From Humibacillus xanthopallidus (GTDB taxonomy: Bacteria > Actinomycetota > Actinomycetes > Actinomycetales > Dermatophilaceae), in contig NZ_VFQF01000001.1 of assembly GCF_006717145.1 (NCBI RefSeq), positions 1,860,001 to 1,924,000 on the forward strand: a stretch of 64,000 nucleotides of DNA. The letters are read 5' to 3'. The notes beneath the pieces are model-generated. The model did no database searches. It worked only from the letters and a program-made list of their open reading frames with translations, and was not told where the DNA came from. Of this stretch, positions 19,448 through 26,565 are shown in pieces. Numbering within the stretch: the first letter of the stretch is position 1; each line of letters opens with the position of its first letter. Made by a program: the position numbers and the translations under genes.

Positions 19448-19734
19448 GCGTATTCAACTCTCTTGACTCGAGCAGACTTCGCCTCGAGCCGTGAGTGACA
19501 ACCACGACCATGCAGACGAGCCTCAGGCGCATCGTGTGCGCCCCGTGTGTACCGGTTCCCGGCATCTGTGCCGTCCGGTGATCGGGTCCGCTCCGTGTCG
19601 GTGACGGGTCGCGCCCGGTGGCGCGAACTTTCCCGTGGGGTGTCACCTCGTCGGAATGAGCTTGCGCGTCGGGCAACCCCGTGGCAGCTCTTCCTTCATG
19701 ATCCGAGGAGACCTCGGAGTCGGACGCCCAAAGT
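19448..19734 (-). other. Long leader of the DEAD-box helicase gene
   Basis: No recognised gene lies here. On the minus strand AGAGAG stands about ten bases before the helicase ATG. A possible 18-codon reading frame (MKEELPRGCPTRKLIPTR, 19699 down to 19643) lies in the leader but has no ribosome site, so I do not call it a gene. CTCGAG-containing inverted segments near 19470-19495 could form structure. The length and position suggest post-transcriptional control, as known for some cold-shock helicases. Confidence 0.4.
19702..19718 (-). terminator. Short hairpin after the VanZ-like gene
   Basis: A seven-base stem (TCCGAGG / CCTCGGA) with a three-base loop lies 17 bases after the stop at 19735 on the minus strand. 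It is a weak terminator candidate and could also be part of the helicase leader. Confidence 0.4.
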
Positions 19735-20112
19735 CTACCAGCGACGCGGCCGAGCCCTGACCACGAGCGCCGCGGCGCCGAGCGCGACCCCCGCGAGGTC
19801 GAGCACGGCGTCCCACACGTCGCCGCTCCGGCCGGGCAGCGCGTAGTGCTGCACGAGCTCGCTCAGCGGGGCGTGGACGGCGAAGATGATGACGGCTGCG
19901 CGCACCGAGCCGAGAGCCCGCCCGACGGCATACGTCGGCACGGCGAAGACGAGTAGGTGGACGACCTTGTCGGTCCAGCTCACCGGCCCCTCGACCGTGA
20001 CGACGGGCCAGTAGAGCGCGAGCAGCTGCGCGACGACCGCGACCACGGCGAAGACCACCGCGCCGCGGCTCACGCGTCGCGTGCGCGTCGCGCTCTCGCT
20101 GGGGGTCGTCAT
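19735..20112 (-). CDS. VanZ-like family membrane protein
   Basis: This 125-aa protein should have four membrane helices: VVFAVVAVVAQLLALYWPVV, KVVHLLVFAVPTYAVGRAL, AAVIIFAVHAPLSELVQHY and VLDLAGVALGAAAL. The Asp-Lys-Val-Val-His of the second helix and the Ser-Glu-Leu-Val-Gln of the third are typical of the VanZ-like family. VanZ itself gives low-level teicoplanin resistance; the role here is unknown. The ATG at 20112 (MTTPSESATRTRR) is preferred to the in-frame ATG at 20235, because the upstream 41 codons are Gly/Pro/Ala-rich shadow coding. Confidence 0.75.
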   Translation of the reverse strand: MTTPSESATRTRRVSRGAVVFAVVAVVAQLLALYWPVVTVEGPVSWTDKVVHLLVFAVPTYAVGRALGSVRAAVIIFAVHAPLSELVQHYALPGRSGDVWDAVLDLAGVALGAAALVVRARPRRW

Positions 20113-20203
20113 GGCACCGCAGTCTAGGTAGGTTTCGAGCACGGGCCCGACGCCGGGACCGCGAGCAGGACCGCATGCAGGACCGCGAGCAGGAGGATCT
20201 GCC

Positions 20204-20830
20204 ATGGGCAAGCGCACCGTTACCGTGACCGGCACCGGCCGGGCCGCCGTCGCCCCGGACGTCGTCCGGCTCGACCTCCGGGTCGGTCACGACGCACCGG
20301 ACGTGGCCGCGGCGCTGGCGGGTGCGTCAGCGAGCATCAGCGCCGTCGGCACCGTCGTGCGGGAGCAGGGCGTCGCCGACGCCGACATCCGCACGCGCGA
20401 CGCGGGGGTCAACCAGCGGTGGGACAACACCGGTGTCGCCGTCGGCTTCACGGCGCAGCAGAGCCTCGCCGTGACGGTGCGTGAGCTCGCCGCCGTCGGG
20501 CGCATCCTCGAGTCGGCGGCGGCAGCCGTCGGCAACGCCCTCCTCGTCGACCAGGTGCGCCTCGACGTCGCCGACCGCTCCGGGGGGCTGCGGGAGGCGC
20601 GCGACGCCGCCTTCGCGGACGCCAAGGCCAAGGCGGAGCAGTATGCCGTCCTCTCCGACGCGCTGCTCGGCGTGGTGCTCGGGGTGGCCGAGGCGGGCGC
20701 CGCACCCGTCGGCGGCGGGTTCAAGCTCGCGGCCATGGCCCGCGACATGGCCGGTGGCATGCCCGTCGAGGGCGGCGACCTCGAGATCGCGACGAGCGTG
20801 ACCGTGACCTGGGAACTCAGGCGCCCCTGA
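20204..20830 (+). CDS. SIMPL domain (DUF541) protein
   Basis: This 208-aa protein opens directly with the SIMPL motif RTVTVTGTGRAAVAPDVV. The family pattern continues with SAVGTVVREQGVADADIRT, the Asn/Gln of QRWDNTGVAVGFTAQQSL, and GGLREARDAAFADAKAKAEQYA. Related proteins (YggE, BP26) are periplasmic or cytosolic and form channel-like rings; no signal peptide is seen here, so this copy is probably cytosolic. AGGAGG lies seven bases before the ATG, which fixes the start. Function is unproven; oxidative stress links are reported for relatives. Confidence 0.85.
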   Translation: MGKRTVTVTGTGRAAVAPDVVRLDLRVGHDAPDVAAALAGASASISAVGTVVREQGVADADIRTRDAGVNQRWDNTGVAVGFTAQQSLAVTVRELAAVGRILESAAAAVGNALLVDQVRLDVADRSGGLREARDAAFADAKAKAEQYAVLSDALLGVVLGVAEAGAAPVGGGFKLAAMARDMAGGMPVEGGDLEIATSVTVTWELRRP

Positions 20831-20891
20831 GACGTTGGCCACGGCAAGACCTGCGCGGAATACCCCCCGTGGGCCGACCGTTGGGAGAGAC

Positions 20892-21278
20892 ATGGCTACC
20901 ACTGACCTGACCGCGCAGTCCTTCGAGAAGACCGTTCTCGACAACGACATCGTGCTCGTCGACTTCTGGGCCTCCTGGTGCGGCCCGTGTCGGCAGTTCG
21001 CACCCGTCTACGACTCCGCCTCCCAGAGTGGCGACAACGAGGGCATCGTCTTCGGCAAGGTCGACACCGAGGCCGAGCAGTCGCTGGCGCAGGCCGCCAA
21101 CATCACCTCGATCCCGACCCTCATGGCCTTCAAGGAGGGCGTGCTCGTCTTCGCCCAGCCCGGCGCCCTGCCCCAGTCGGCCCTGCAGGACGTGATCGAG
21201 CAGGTCAAGGCGCTCGACATGGCTCCGATCAAGGAGCAGATGGCCGCCGAGGCGGCATCGGGGCCGGCTCAGGCCTGA
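20892..21278 (+). CDS. trxA: Thioredoxin
   Basis: This 128-aa thioredoxin fold has the active site WCGPC at residues 29-33, preceded by VLVDFWAS, and the conserved cis-proline in TSIPTLMAFKEG. It should reduce protein disulfides in the cytoplasm with thioredoxin reductase. GGGAGAG just before the ATG at 20892 fixes the start; a 19-codon upstream extension to 20835 has no such site. About 15 extra C-terminal residues (EQMAAEAASGPAQA) are Ala/Glu-rich. The YccF gene starts four bases after the stop and is probably co-transcribed. Confidence 0.92.
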   Translation: MATTDLTAQSFEKTVLDNDIVLVDFWASWCGPCRQFAPVYDSASQSGDNEGIVFGKVDTEAEQSLAQAANITSIPTLMAFKEGVLVFAQPGALPQSALQDVIEQVKALDMAPIKEQMAAEAASGPAQA

Positions 21279-21282
21279 CGAC

Positions 21283-21735
21283 GTGCGCCTCGTCCTCAAC
21301 GTCATCTGGGTGCTCTTCGGGGGCATCTGGCTCTGGCTGCTCTACCTCCTCGCCGGCGTCATCGCCTGCGTGACGATCATCGGCATCCCCTTCGGGCTCG
21401 CCGCCTTCCGCATCGGGTGGTACGCGCTGTGGCCCTTCGGTCGCACGGTCGTCGACCACCCGGCGGCGGGTGTCGGCTCGACCGTCGGCAACGTCGTCTG
21501 GGTCATCGTCTTCGGCTGGTGGCTGGCCCTCGGTCACATCACGACCGCCGTCGCCCAGGCCCTGACGATCGTCGGCATCCCGCTCGCGCTCGGCAACCTC
21601 AAGCTCGTGCCGGTGTCGCTCTTCCCGCTCGGCAAGCGGATCGTGCCGGTCCACGGCACCAGCTACTCCGCCTACGGCCCTGACGTCATCGGCCCCGGCC
21701 GCGCGACGTCGTCGGAGAACCTCGACCTGCGCTGA
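21283..21735 (+). CDS. yccF: YccF family inner membrane protein
   Basis: This 150-aa protein carries two repeats of the YccF (DUF307) pattern: LNVIWVLFGGIWLWLLYLLAG then TIIGIPFGLAAFRIGWYALWPFGRTVV, and again NVVWVIVFGWWLALGHI then TIVGIPLALGNLKLVPVSLFPLG. Four membrane segments are expected in two similar halves. Function is unknown. The GTG at 21283 begins four bases after the thioredoxin stop. A very long hairpin begins 11 bases after its stop codon. Confidence 0.88.
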   Translation: MRLVLNVIWVLFGGIWLWLLYLLAGVIACVTIIGIPFGLAAFRIGWYALWPFGRTVVDHPAAGVGSTVGNVVWVIVFGWWLALGHITTAVAQALTIVGIPLALGNLKLVPVSLFPLGKRIVPVHGTSYSAYGPDVIGPGRATSSENLDLR

Positions 21736-21745
21736 CCACCCGCAC

Positions 21746-21824
21746 CAATCGAAAGAGCAGTTCGTTGCCGTCGAGCACGCCCGCACGGGCCGCTCGGAGT
21801 GGCGACGAACTGCTCTTTCGATTG
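21746..21824. terminator. Very long hairpin (24-bp stem) after yccF
   Basis: Arms 21746-21769 and 21801-21824 pair over 24 bases with one G-U type mismatch, and the loop can close further through CGAGC/GCTCG. The stem CAATCGAAAGAGCAGTTCGT is richer in A+T than the surroundings. It probably ends the thioredoxin-yccF transcript, but the length exceeds what termination needs, so it could also be a small mobile repeat or a processed RNA. Confidence 0.65.
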
Positions 21825-22631
21825 AGGGGGGCCCTCGACCTCGATCGAGGGGGGCGCCGTCGAAGAGACAGGTGACAGCGTGACGTGGCCACCATCGAGT
21901 GGTGGAGGTGGCGGGAACTTCCCCAGAATGCCTTTGACCAGCCATTTTGCGGCTGACCACGACCCTGTGTCAGCAATGTGACAGAATCCTCAGCGGTGTT
22001 CGCTGCACCCCATCGCCCTGACTGCGGCCCTTGTCCGACTGCAAGGACCGCTTCGGCACAACGCCATCCGGCTCGCGGCCACGAGGCCCGCCATCTCGGC
22101 GGCGTTCGGGCCGGCCGTCGGAGTCACCTCGATCGGCATGTCGGCCAACGGCTGGGGCTGGGCCAGGCCCGTTGCCCCCCCACGCTCATCGCGACGGTCG
22201 GCTTCGGCGTCGAGCGGCGACGGGTTCACCCTGTCGGACCTCGTGTCCTACAACGTGAAGCAGGTAGCTCACACTCATGCTGGCCATCTCCTCCTGAATC
22301 GGCACCCTCTTGGACGGCGCCCGCCATATGTAGGGAAGGTCGGGGCTCGGAACTGATATCAGGCCGATGCGGTGCCCGGTTGCGTCGGGTGCGGTCAGCA
22401 GAGCCACGGCCCGCATCCACGATGGCGCTGCCCTGCGCGCGTGTCTGTGCCCCAAGCGACAGGGACATGTTCGGCGCGCGCCGGCCCGTCGCCCGGCCGC
22501 GAGCGTCATGCCCAGGGACGCTGCGATCACGACTTCGTGATGAGTCCCCAACGCAGCGACAACGATTCGTTGACGATCTCGACACGCGGCACGTGTTTGG
22601 TCTTGTCCAGATGCCAGTGACGGGAGTCAAA
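21825..22631. other. Gap upstream of the eCIS block, no convincing gene
   Basis: About 800 bases with no supported gene. Frames in all directions change codon character and lack ribosome sites. A plus-strand stretch at 22,010-22,160 reads like a protein fragment (LRHNAIRLAATRPAISAAFG, then GVTSIGMSANGWGWA) and may be a decayed gene remnant. TTGACG at 22,571 with a poor -10 about 17 bases on is the only promoter-like string I see before the first eCIS gene; CGGGAG precedes its ATG. Confidence 0.5.
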
Positions 22632-23219
22632 ATGGCCACCCACCGAGCGATCGAGTCGGCCTGTCAAGGCGTGGTCGAGTTGTTGCGGAACAACTACGAC
22701 CCCGCGGCGTTCAACCGCGACCTCGAGTTCAGAGTGCTTGCCGCCTCGGCTTTCCAGCGGGGCCTGACTGCGGGGGTGTCGCTCTTCGTGTACCGGGTGA
22801 TGGTCGGTGACACGCCCCGGACGCCACCGGGACGCCACGTCGACTCGGGCGTTCGGCTGCAGCCCCAGCTGCCGGTCGACGTGCACTTCATCCTCACTGC
22901 GTGGGCGCCGGACGCCTCGCTCCAGCAGGGCATCGTCGGCTGGATGATGCGGACGATGGACGACCATCGGGTCCTGCCTCCTGGCCTTCTGAACCGGTTG
23001 TCCCCGGGCGTCTTTCGTGACGACGAGACCGTCGAGGTGCTCGATGGGGAGCTCGTGAGCGAGGACCTGTTCCGGCTCTGGGAGCTCCTGGGCACGGTCA
23101 CGTACCAGATCTCGGTCCCCTACGTGGCGCGGAACATCCGGATCGAGTCCGACTTCGAGACGGTCAGCGCCGCCCCGGTGCGCGACCGGATCGTCGACTA
23201 CGAGGGGGTGGCGCGTTGA
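22632..23219 (+). CDS. eCIS cap/terminator protein, DUF4255 (Pvc16/Afp16-like)
   Basis: This 195-aa protein is the first gene of the contractile injection system block. DUF4255 features are visible: an N-terminal helix (AIESACQGVVELLRNNY), a central Ig-like region (VDVHFILTAWAPDASLQQGIVGWMMRTM) and the closing motif LWELLGTVTYQISVPYVARNI plus RIESD. In Photorhabdus PVC and Serratia Afp the matching protein caps the distal end of sheath and tube and stops growth. GGGAG seven bases before the ATG at 22632 sets the start; an in-frame ATG at 22611 is possible. The stop overlaps the next start (TTGA). Confidence 0.85.
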   Translation: MATHRAIESACQGVVELLRNNYDPAAFNRDLEFRVLAASAFQRGLTAGVSLFVYRVMVGDTPRTPPGRHVDSGVRLQPQLPVDVHFILTAWAPDASLQQGIVGWMMRTMDDHRVLPPGLLNRLSPGVFRDDETVEVLDGELVSEDLFRLWELLGTVTYQISVPYVARNIRIESDFETVSAAPVRDRIVDYEGVAR

Positions 23220-24118
23220 CGATCGTCGAGACCGTGCAGGTCCGTACGCCGTTGGCCGTGGCCTTCCATGACCTCGTGTCCGACGCGCCCATCACCGACG
23301 GCCTGCTGGTCTCGGCTCGCAGGGCCGGTCGCGGACGGTTCCGGCCGGGCCGCCCGACGCCCAGCGGCGCCCATGTCCTGAGCGGGCTCCCCTTCCTGCG
23401 CGACGTCGAGGTACCCGTCGTCGCGCCGGGAGCGATCATCGAGGACAACGAGGACCCGAGCGGACCCGCGTACCACGTTGACGTGCTCGTACAGGACACC
23501 ATGGGCCGGTTCCTGCCCACCGTCATCGCACTCCGTGCCCCGCTCGACCACGTCGCCACCGCGGCGGACGCTCTCTCTGCATGCAGCTCGTTGGCCTGGA
23601 GCCTGCCGAGCGACACCCCGATGTTCCTGATGTCGGCGCCGACTCGCGCGCTGGCCCGCACCACGGCGGTCGTGCGCGCGAGCCTGCGTGACAAGGCGAC
23701 CGACAACGAGGCCGGCCACGCCGTCGTCGTCGTGGAGGCATCCGCGGGACGCGCCATCGGCGTCGCCGACGCCAGAGGCAACGTCGTCGTCGCGTTTCCC
23801 TACCCGCTGTTCGCCATGCCCGGCACGCCGGGCTCGGTCCCGGCCGGGACCCACGGCATACCGACGCGCGACCAGACCTGGCGGGTCACGGTCACCGTGC
23901 GCTGGCAGCCCGCGTCGCTCGAGTTCACTGCGGGCCTCGACGTGCCGTTCGCGCACTCGGTGTTCTGCCAACACACGGCGTCGATCGTCGGAGACGACGG
24001 GGCACCGGGGGTGCCGGCAATCGACCGGACGCTGCGGTACGGCGAGGACCTGACCCTCACCACCGACGGCGTCGACCCCACGCGCACCTCGTATCTGTTC
24101 GTGGAGCAGGCACCATGA
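23216..24118 (+). CDS. eCIS-associated protein of unknown function
   Basis: I do not recognise a family for this 300-aa protein. It starts at a TTG overlapping the previous stop. The sequence looks all-beta: short alternating hydrophobic strands, LSGLPFLRDVEVPVVAPGA, YHVDVLVQDTMGRFLPTVI, and GHAVVVVEASAGRAIGVADARGN, like carboxypeptidase-regulatory or Ig-type folds. There is no signal peptide or membrane segment. Its place between cap and sheath genes suggests a structural or assembly part of the tail end. A 68-base gap with a strong AGGAGGAGG follows before the sheath gene, suggesting high-level separate translation of the sheath. Confidence 0.6.
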   Translation: MTIVETVQVRTPLAVAFHDLVSDAPITDGLLVSARRAGRGRFRPGRPTPSGAHVLSGLPFLRDVEVPVVAPGAIIEDNEDPSGPAYHVDVLVQDTMGRFLPTVIALRAPLDHVATAADALSACSSLAWSLPSDTPMFLMSAPTRALARTTAVVRASLRDKATDNEAGHAVVVVEASAGRAIGVADARGNVVVAFPYPLFAMPGTPGSVPAGTHGIPTRDQTWRVTVTVRWQPASLEFTAGLDVPFAHSVFCQHTASIVGDDGAPGVPAIDRTLRYGEDLTLTTDGVDPTRTSYLFVEQAP

Positions 24119-24186
24119 CCCGCCAGCGACCGACCATCGCGTCCGCGAGGCCGGAAACCGTCCGTACCACGTAGGAGGAGGAGCGG

Positions 24187-26103
24187 ATGCCCGAGTACCT
24201 TGCGCCGGGGGTGTACGTCGAGGAGACGACATTCCGGCAGAAGAGCATCGAGGGGGTGAGCACGAGCACCGCCGGGTTCGTGGGGCCGACGCGGTTCGGT
24301 CCCACGCAGGGTGAGCCGGAGCTCCTGACGAGCTTCCTGGACTTCGAGCGCATCTACGGCGGTATCGACCAGCTCGACTTCGGCGAGGGCCTGCAGCACA
24401 ACGACCTGGCACACGCCGTACGCGGGTTCTTCGAGAACGGCGGGCGCCGGCTCTACGTGGCCCGTGCGTACGAGGCGACGGCGCAGCCGTCGGAGGAGCC
24501 TGACGCGACCGTCGCGCAGCTCTTCCCGGACCACGCGACGTTCGTCATCGACGCGCCGACCTCGCCGGCGATACAGGTGGTGCTCAGGGCCCGCTATCCC
24601 GGCGCTGCAGGCAACGTCATCGTGACGATCGACTCCAAGACCGGCCCGAGCATCCTGGTCGCCCAGGACGGCGGGCCCCCGAAACTCTCTGGTGCGCAAC
24701 GGTGGGACACCGTACTGCTGAGCAGCACGGACAGCACGCCGGACGACCCGCAGCTGTGTGTCGTCGACTACGACTTCGACGCGGCGTCCCAGCAAGAGGT
24801 TCAGGTCCTGCGCGCCGGCAGCACCACGACACAGCTGGCAGATCTGGACCCGGCGACCAACGAGGTGCGGGTGGTCACCCTCACCGTGACGCTGAGCCCG
24901 CTCGGCCGCTTCATGGACGAGCTCGTCTGGGAAGGGCTGAACCCGGACCCGCGCCACCGGGTCAACCCGCTGCTGCGGACCTTCGCCGCCCAGCCGGCCG
25001 CCCGCGCGACAGCGCTGTTCGTGCCGCTGGTCATCCAGGCGGACGACGCCGTTGACGGAGTCGAGCTGCTGGAACAGGTACTCAGCGGCCTCGTCGCCGG
25101 GTCCATGCCTGTCACGGTGGCGGACCTGCTCGACGAAGCCCTGCGACAGCCCGGCCAACGGGTCGCACGCATGCGATGCCGGCTGACCGGCGGCAAGGAC
25201 GGGTCACGCCCCGGCACCGCGTCCTACGAAGGGGACGAGTCGGCGACCGGAGACAAGTCCGGGCTGCTCGCCTTCGAGGGCCTCGAGGACATCAGCATCG
25301 TCGCCGCCCCTGGCTCCAGCCGCGGCGGCCTCAACGGTAACGAGCTGCAGAGCAAGTCGGTCGTCGGGCTGCTGGTCTCGCACGCCGAGCGGATGAGGTA
25401 CCGGATCGCGGTTCTCGACTCACCCGACACCGCGCTCGCCAGCCAGATTCGCAGCTACCGGGCACAGTTCGACTCGAAGTATGCGGCGCTGTACTACCCG
25501 TGGGTCAAGATCGCCGACCCGGTCACCGATACCGAGATCGCGGTGCCCCCTTCGGGCTTCATGGCCGGAATCTACGCACGCAACGACATCGAGCGCGGTG
25601 TGCACAAGGCGCCGGCCAACGAAGTCGTCCGTCTGGCGATCGACTTCGAGCTGCCCGTCAACAAGGGGCAGCAGGACGTCCTCAACCCCGAGGGCGTCAA
25701 CTGCCTGCGCTTCTTCGAGGGCGGCGGCTTCCGGGTCTGGGGCGCCCGCACCATATCGTCGGACCCCGAATGGAAGTACCTCAACCTGAGGAGATACTTC
25801 GCCTTCATCGAGCGGTCGATCGAGAAAGGGACCCAGTGGGCCGTGTTCGAGCCGAACGGCTCGGCCCTGTGGAGCAATGTGCGGCGCACGATCGAGGACT
25901 TCCTGTTCTCGGAGTTCAAGTCCGGCCACCTGCTGGGTGACACGGTCGACGAGGCGTACTTCGTCAAGTGCGACCGCACGACGATGACGCAGAACGACCT
26001 CGACAATGGCCGGCTGATCTGCCTGGTCGGCATATCGCCGCTCCGCCCGGCCGAGTACGTCATCTTCCGCATCGGTCAGAAGACCCTCGACTTCAAGGGA
26101 TAA
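24187..26103 (+). CDS. Contractile sheath protein (Pvc2/Afp2-like)
   Basis: This 638-aa protein carries the phage tail sheath family signature at its N-terminus: EYLAPGVYVEETTFRQKSIE, then STAGFVGPTRFGP and AVRGFFENGGRRLYVARAY. The C-terminal conserved domain is typical too: GVNCLRFFEGGGFRVWGART, LNLRRYFAFIERSIEKGTQW, VFEPNGSALWSNVRRTIEDF and the final strand ISPLRPAEYVIFRIGQKTLD. Sheath subunits form the outer contractile tube that drives the inner tube out. The middle (residues 110-400) is a variable insertion that should face outward. AGGAGGAGGAGCGG before the ATG is the strongest ribosome site of the block, fitting a highly abundant protein. Confidence 0.95.
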   Translation: MPEYLAPGVYVEETTFRQKSIEGVSTSTAGFVGPTRFGPTQGEPELLTSFLDFERIYGGIDQLDFGEGLQHNDLAHAVRGFFENGGRRLYVARAYEATAQPSEEPDATVAQLFPDHATFVIDAPTSPAIQVVLRARYPGAAGNVIVTIDSKTGPSILVAQDGGPPKLSGAQRWDTVLLSSTDSTPDDPQLCVVDYDFDAASQQEVQVLRAGSTTTQLADLDPATNEVRVVTLTVTLSPLGRFMDELVWEGLNPDPRHRVNPLLRTFAAQPAARATALFVPLVIQADDAVDGVELLEQVLSGLVAGSMPVTVADLLDEALRQPGQRVARMRCRLTGGKDGSRPGTASYEGDESATGDKSGLLAFEGLEDISIVAAPGSSRGGLNGNELQSKSVVGLLVSHAERMRYRIAVLDSPDTALASQIRSYRAQFDSKYAALYYPWVKIADPVTDTEIAVPPSGFMAGIYARNDIERGVHKAPANEVVRLAIDFELPVNKGQQDVLNPEGVNCLRFFEGGGFRVWGARTISSDPEWKYLNLRRYFAFIERSIEKGTQWAVFEPNGSALWSNVRRTIEDFLFSEFKSGHLLGDTVDEAYFVKCDRTTMTQNDLDNGRLICLVGISPLRPAEYVIFRIGQKTLDFKG

Positions 26104-26112
26104 GGGGACGTC

Positions 26113-26565
26113 ATGCCATTTCGTGAGCGGCCGTACTCCGCGTTCAACTTCCTCGTCAACTTCGGGCCGGACAAGCAGGACCCCAAGGCCGGGTTCCAAG
26201 AAGTCACCGGCCTCGGAGGAGAGGTCGTGGTCCAGGAGTACCGGGCGGGCAACAAGAAAGGGAATGCGCCGGACAAGATCACCGGTACGTACAAGGTGCC
26301 GGACGTGACACTCAAGCGCGGTGTGATGGGCGACGACGCGCTGTACAGCTGGTTCGACGAGGTCCGCAAGGGCAAGCAGCTCGAGGCGCTGCGCACGGTA
26401 ACCATCGAACTGCTGAGCGAAGACGGGGAGACGGTCCAGCTCTGGAACCTCAAGGGCGCGCGGCCGATCAAGTACACCGGTCCGGCGCTGAGCGGCAAGG
26501 CGACCGACGTCGCGATAGCCGAGCTGGTCCTGGCCTGCGAAGACATCGTGGAGGAGACCACGTGA
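26113..26565 (+). CDS. Inner tube protein (gp19 family, Pvc1-like)
   Basis: This 150-aa protein belongs to the T4 gp19-like tube family. It begins PYSAFNFLVNFGP, followed by KAGFQEVTGLGGEVVVQEYRAGN, then ITGTYKVPDVTLKRGVMG and LYSWFDEVRKGK, ending in a beta strand pair. Hexameric rings of such subunits stack inside the sheath and carry cargo. AAGGGGA stands before the ATG. The stop overlaps the GTG of the second sheath gene (GTGA). Its size and order (sheath, then tube) match other injection systems. Confidence 0.93.
   Translation: MPFRERPYSAFNFLVNFGPDKQDPKAGFQEVTGLGGEVVVQEYRAGNKKGNAPDKITGTYKVPDVTLKRGVMGDDALYSWFDEVRKGKQLEALRTVTIELLSEDGETVQLWNLKGARPIKYTGPALSGKATDVAIAELVLACEDIVEETT

Noticed and set aside
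19643-19699. 18-codon leader peptide before the DEAD-box helicase
   Set aside because: No ribosome site precedes its ATG and nothing but position supports it.
22010-22160. Possible permease gene fragment
   Set aside because: The readable stretch of about 50 residues lacks start, stop context and a recognisable family, so it is mentioned only as a possible relic.
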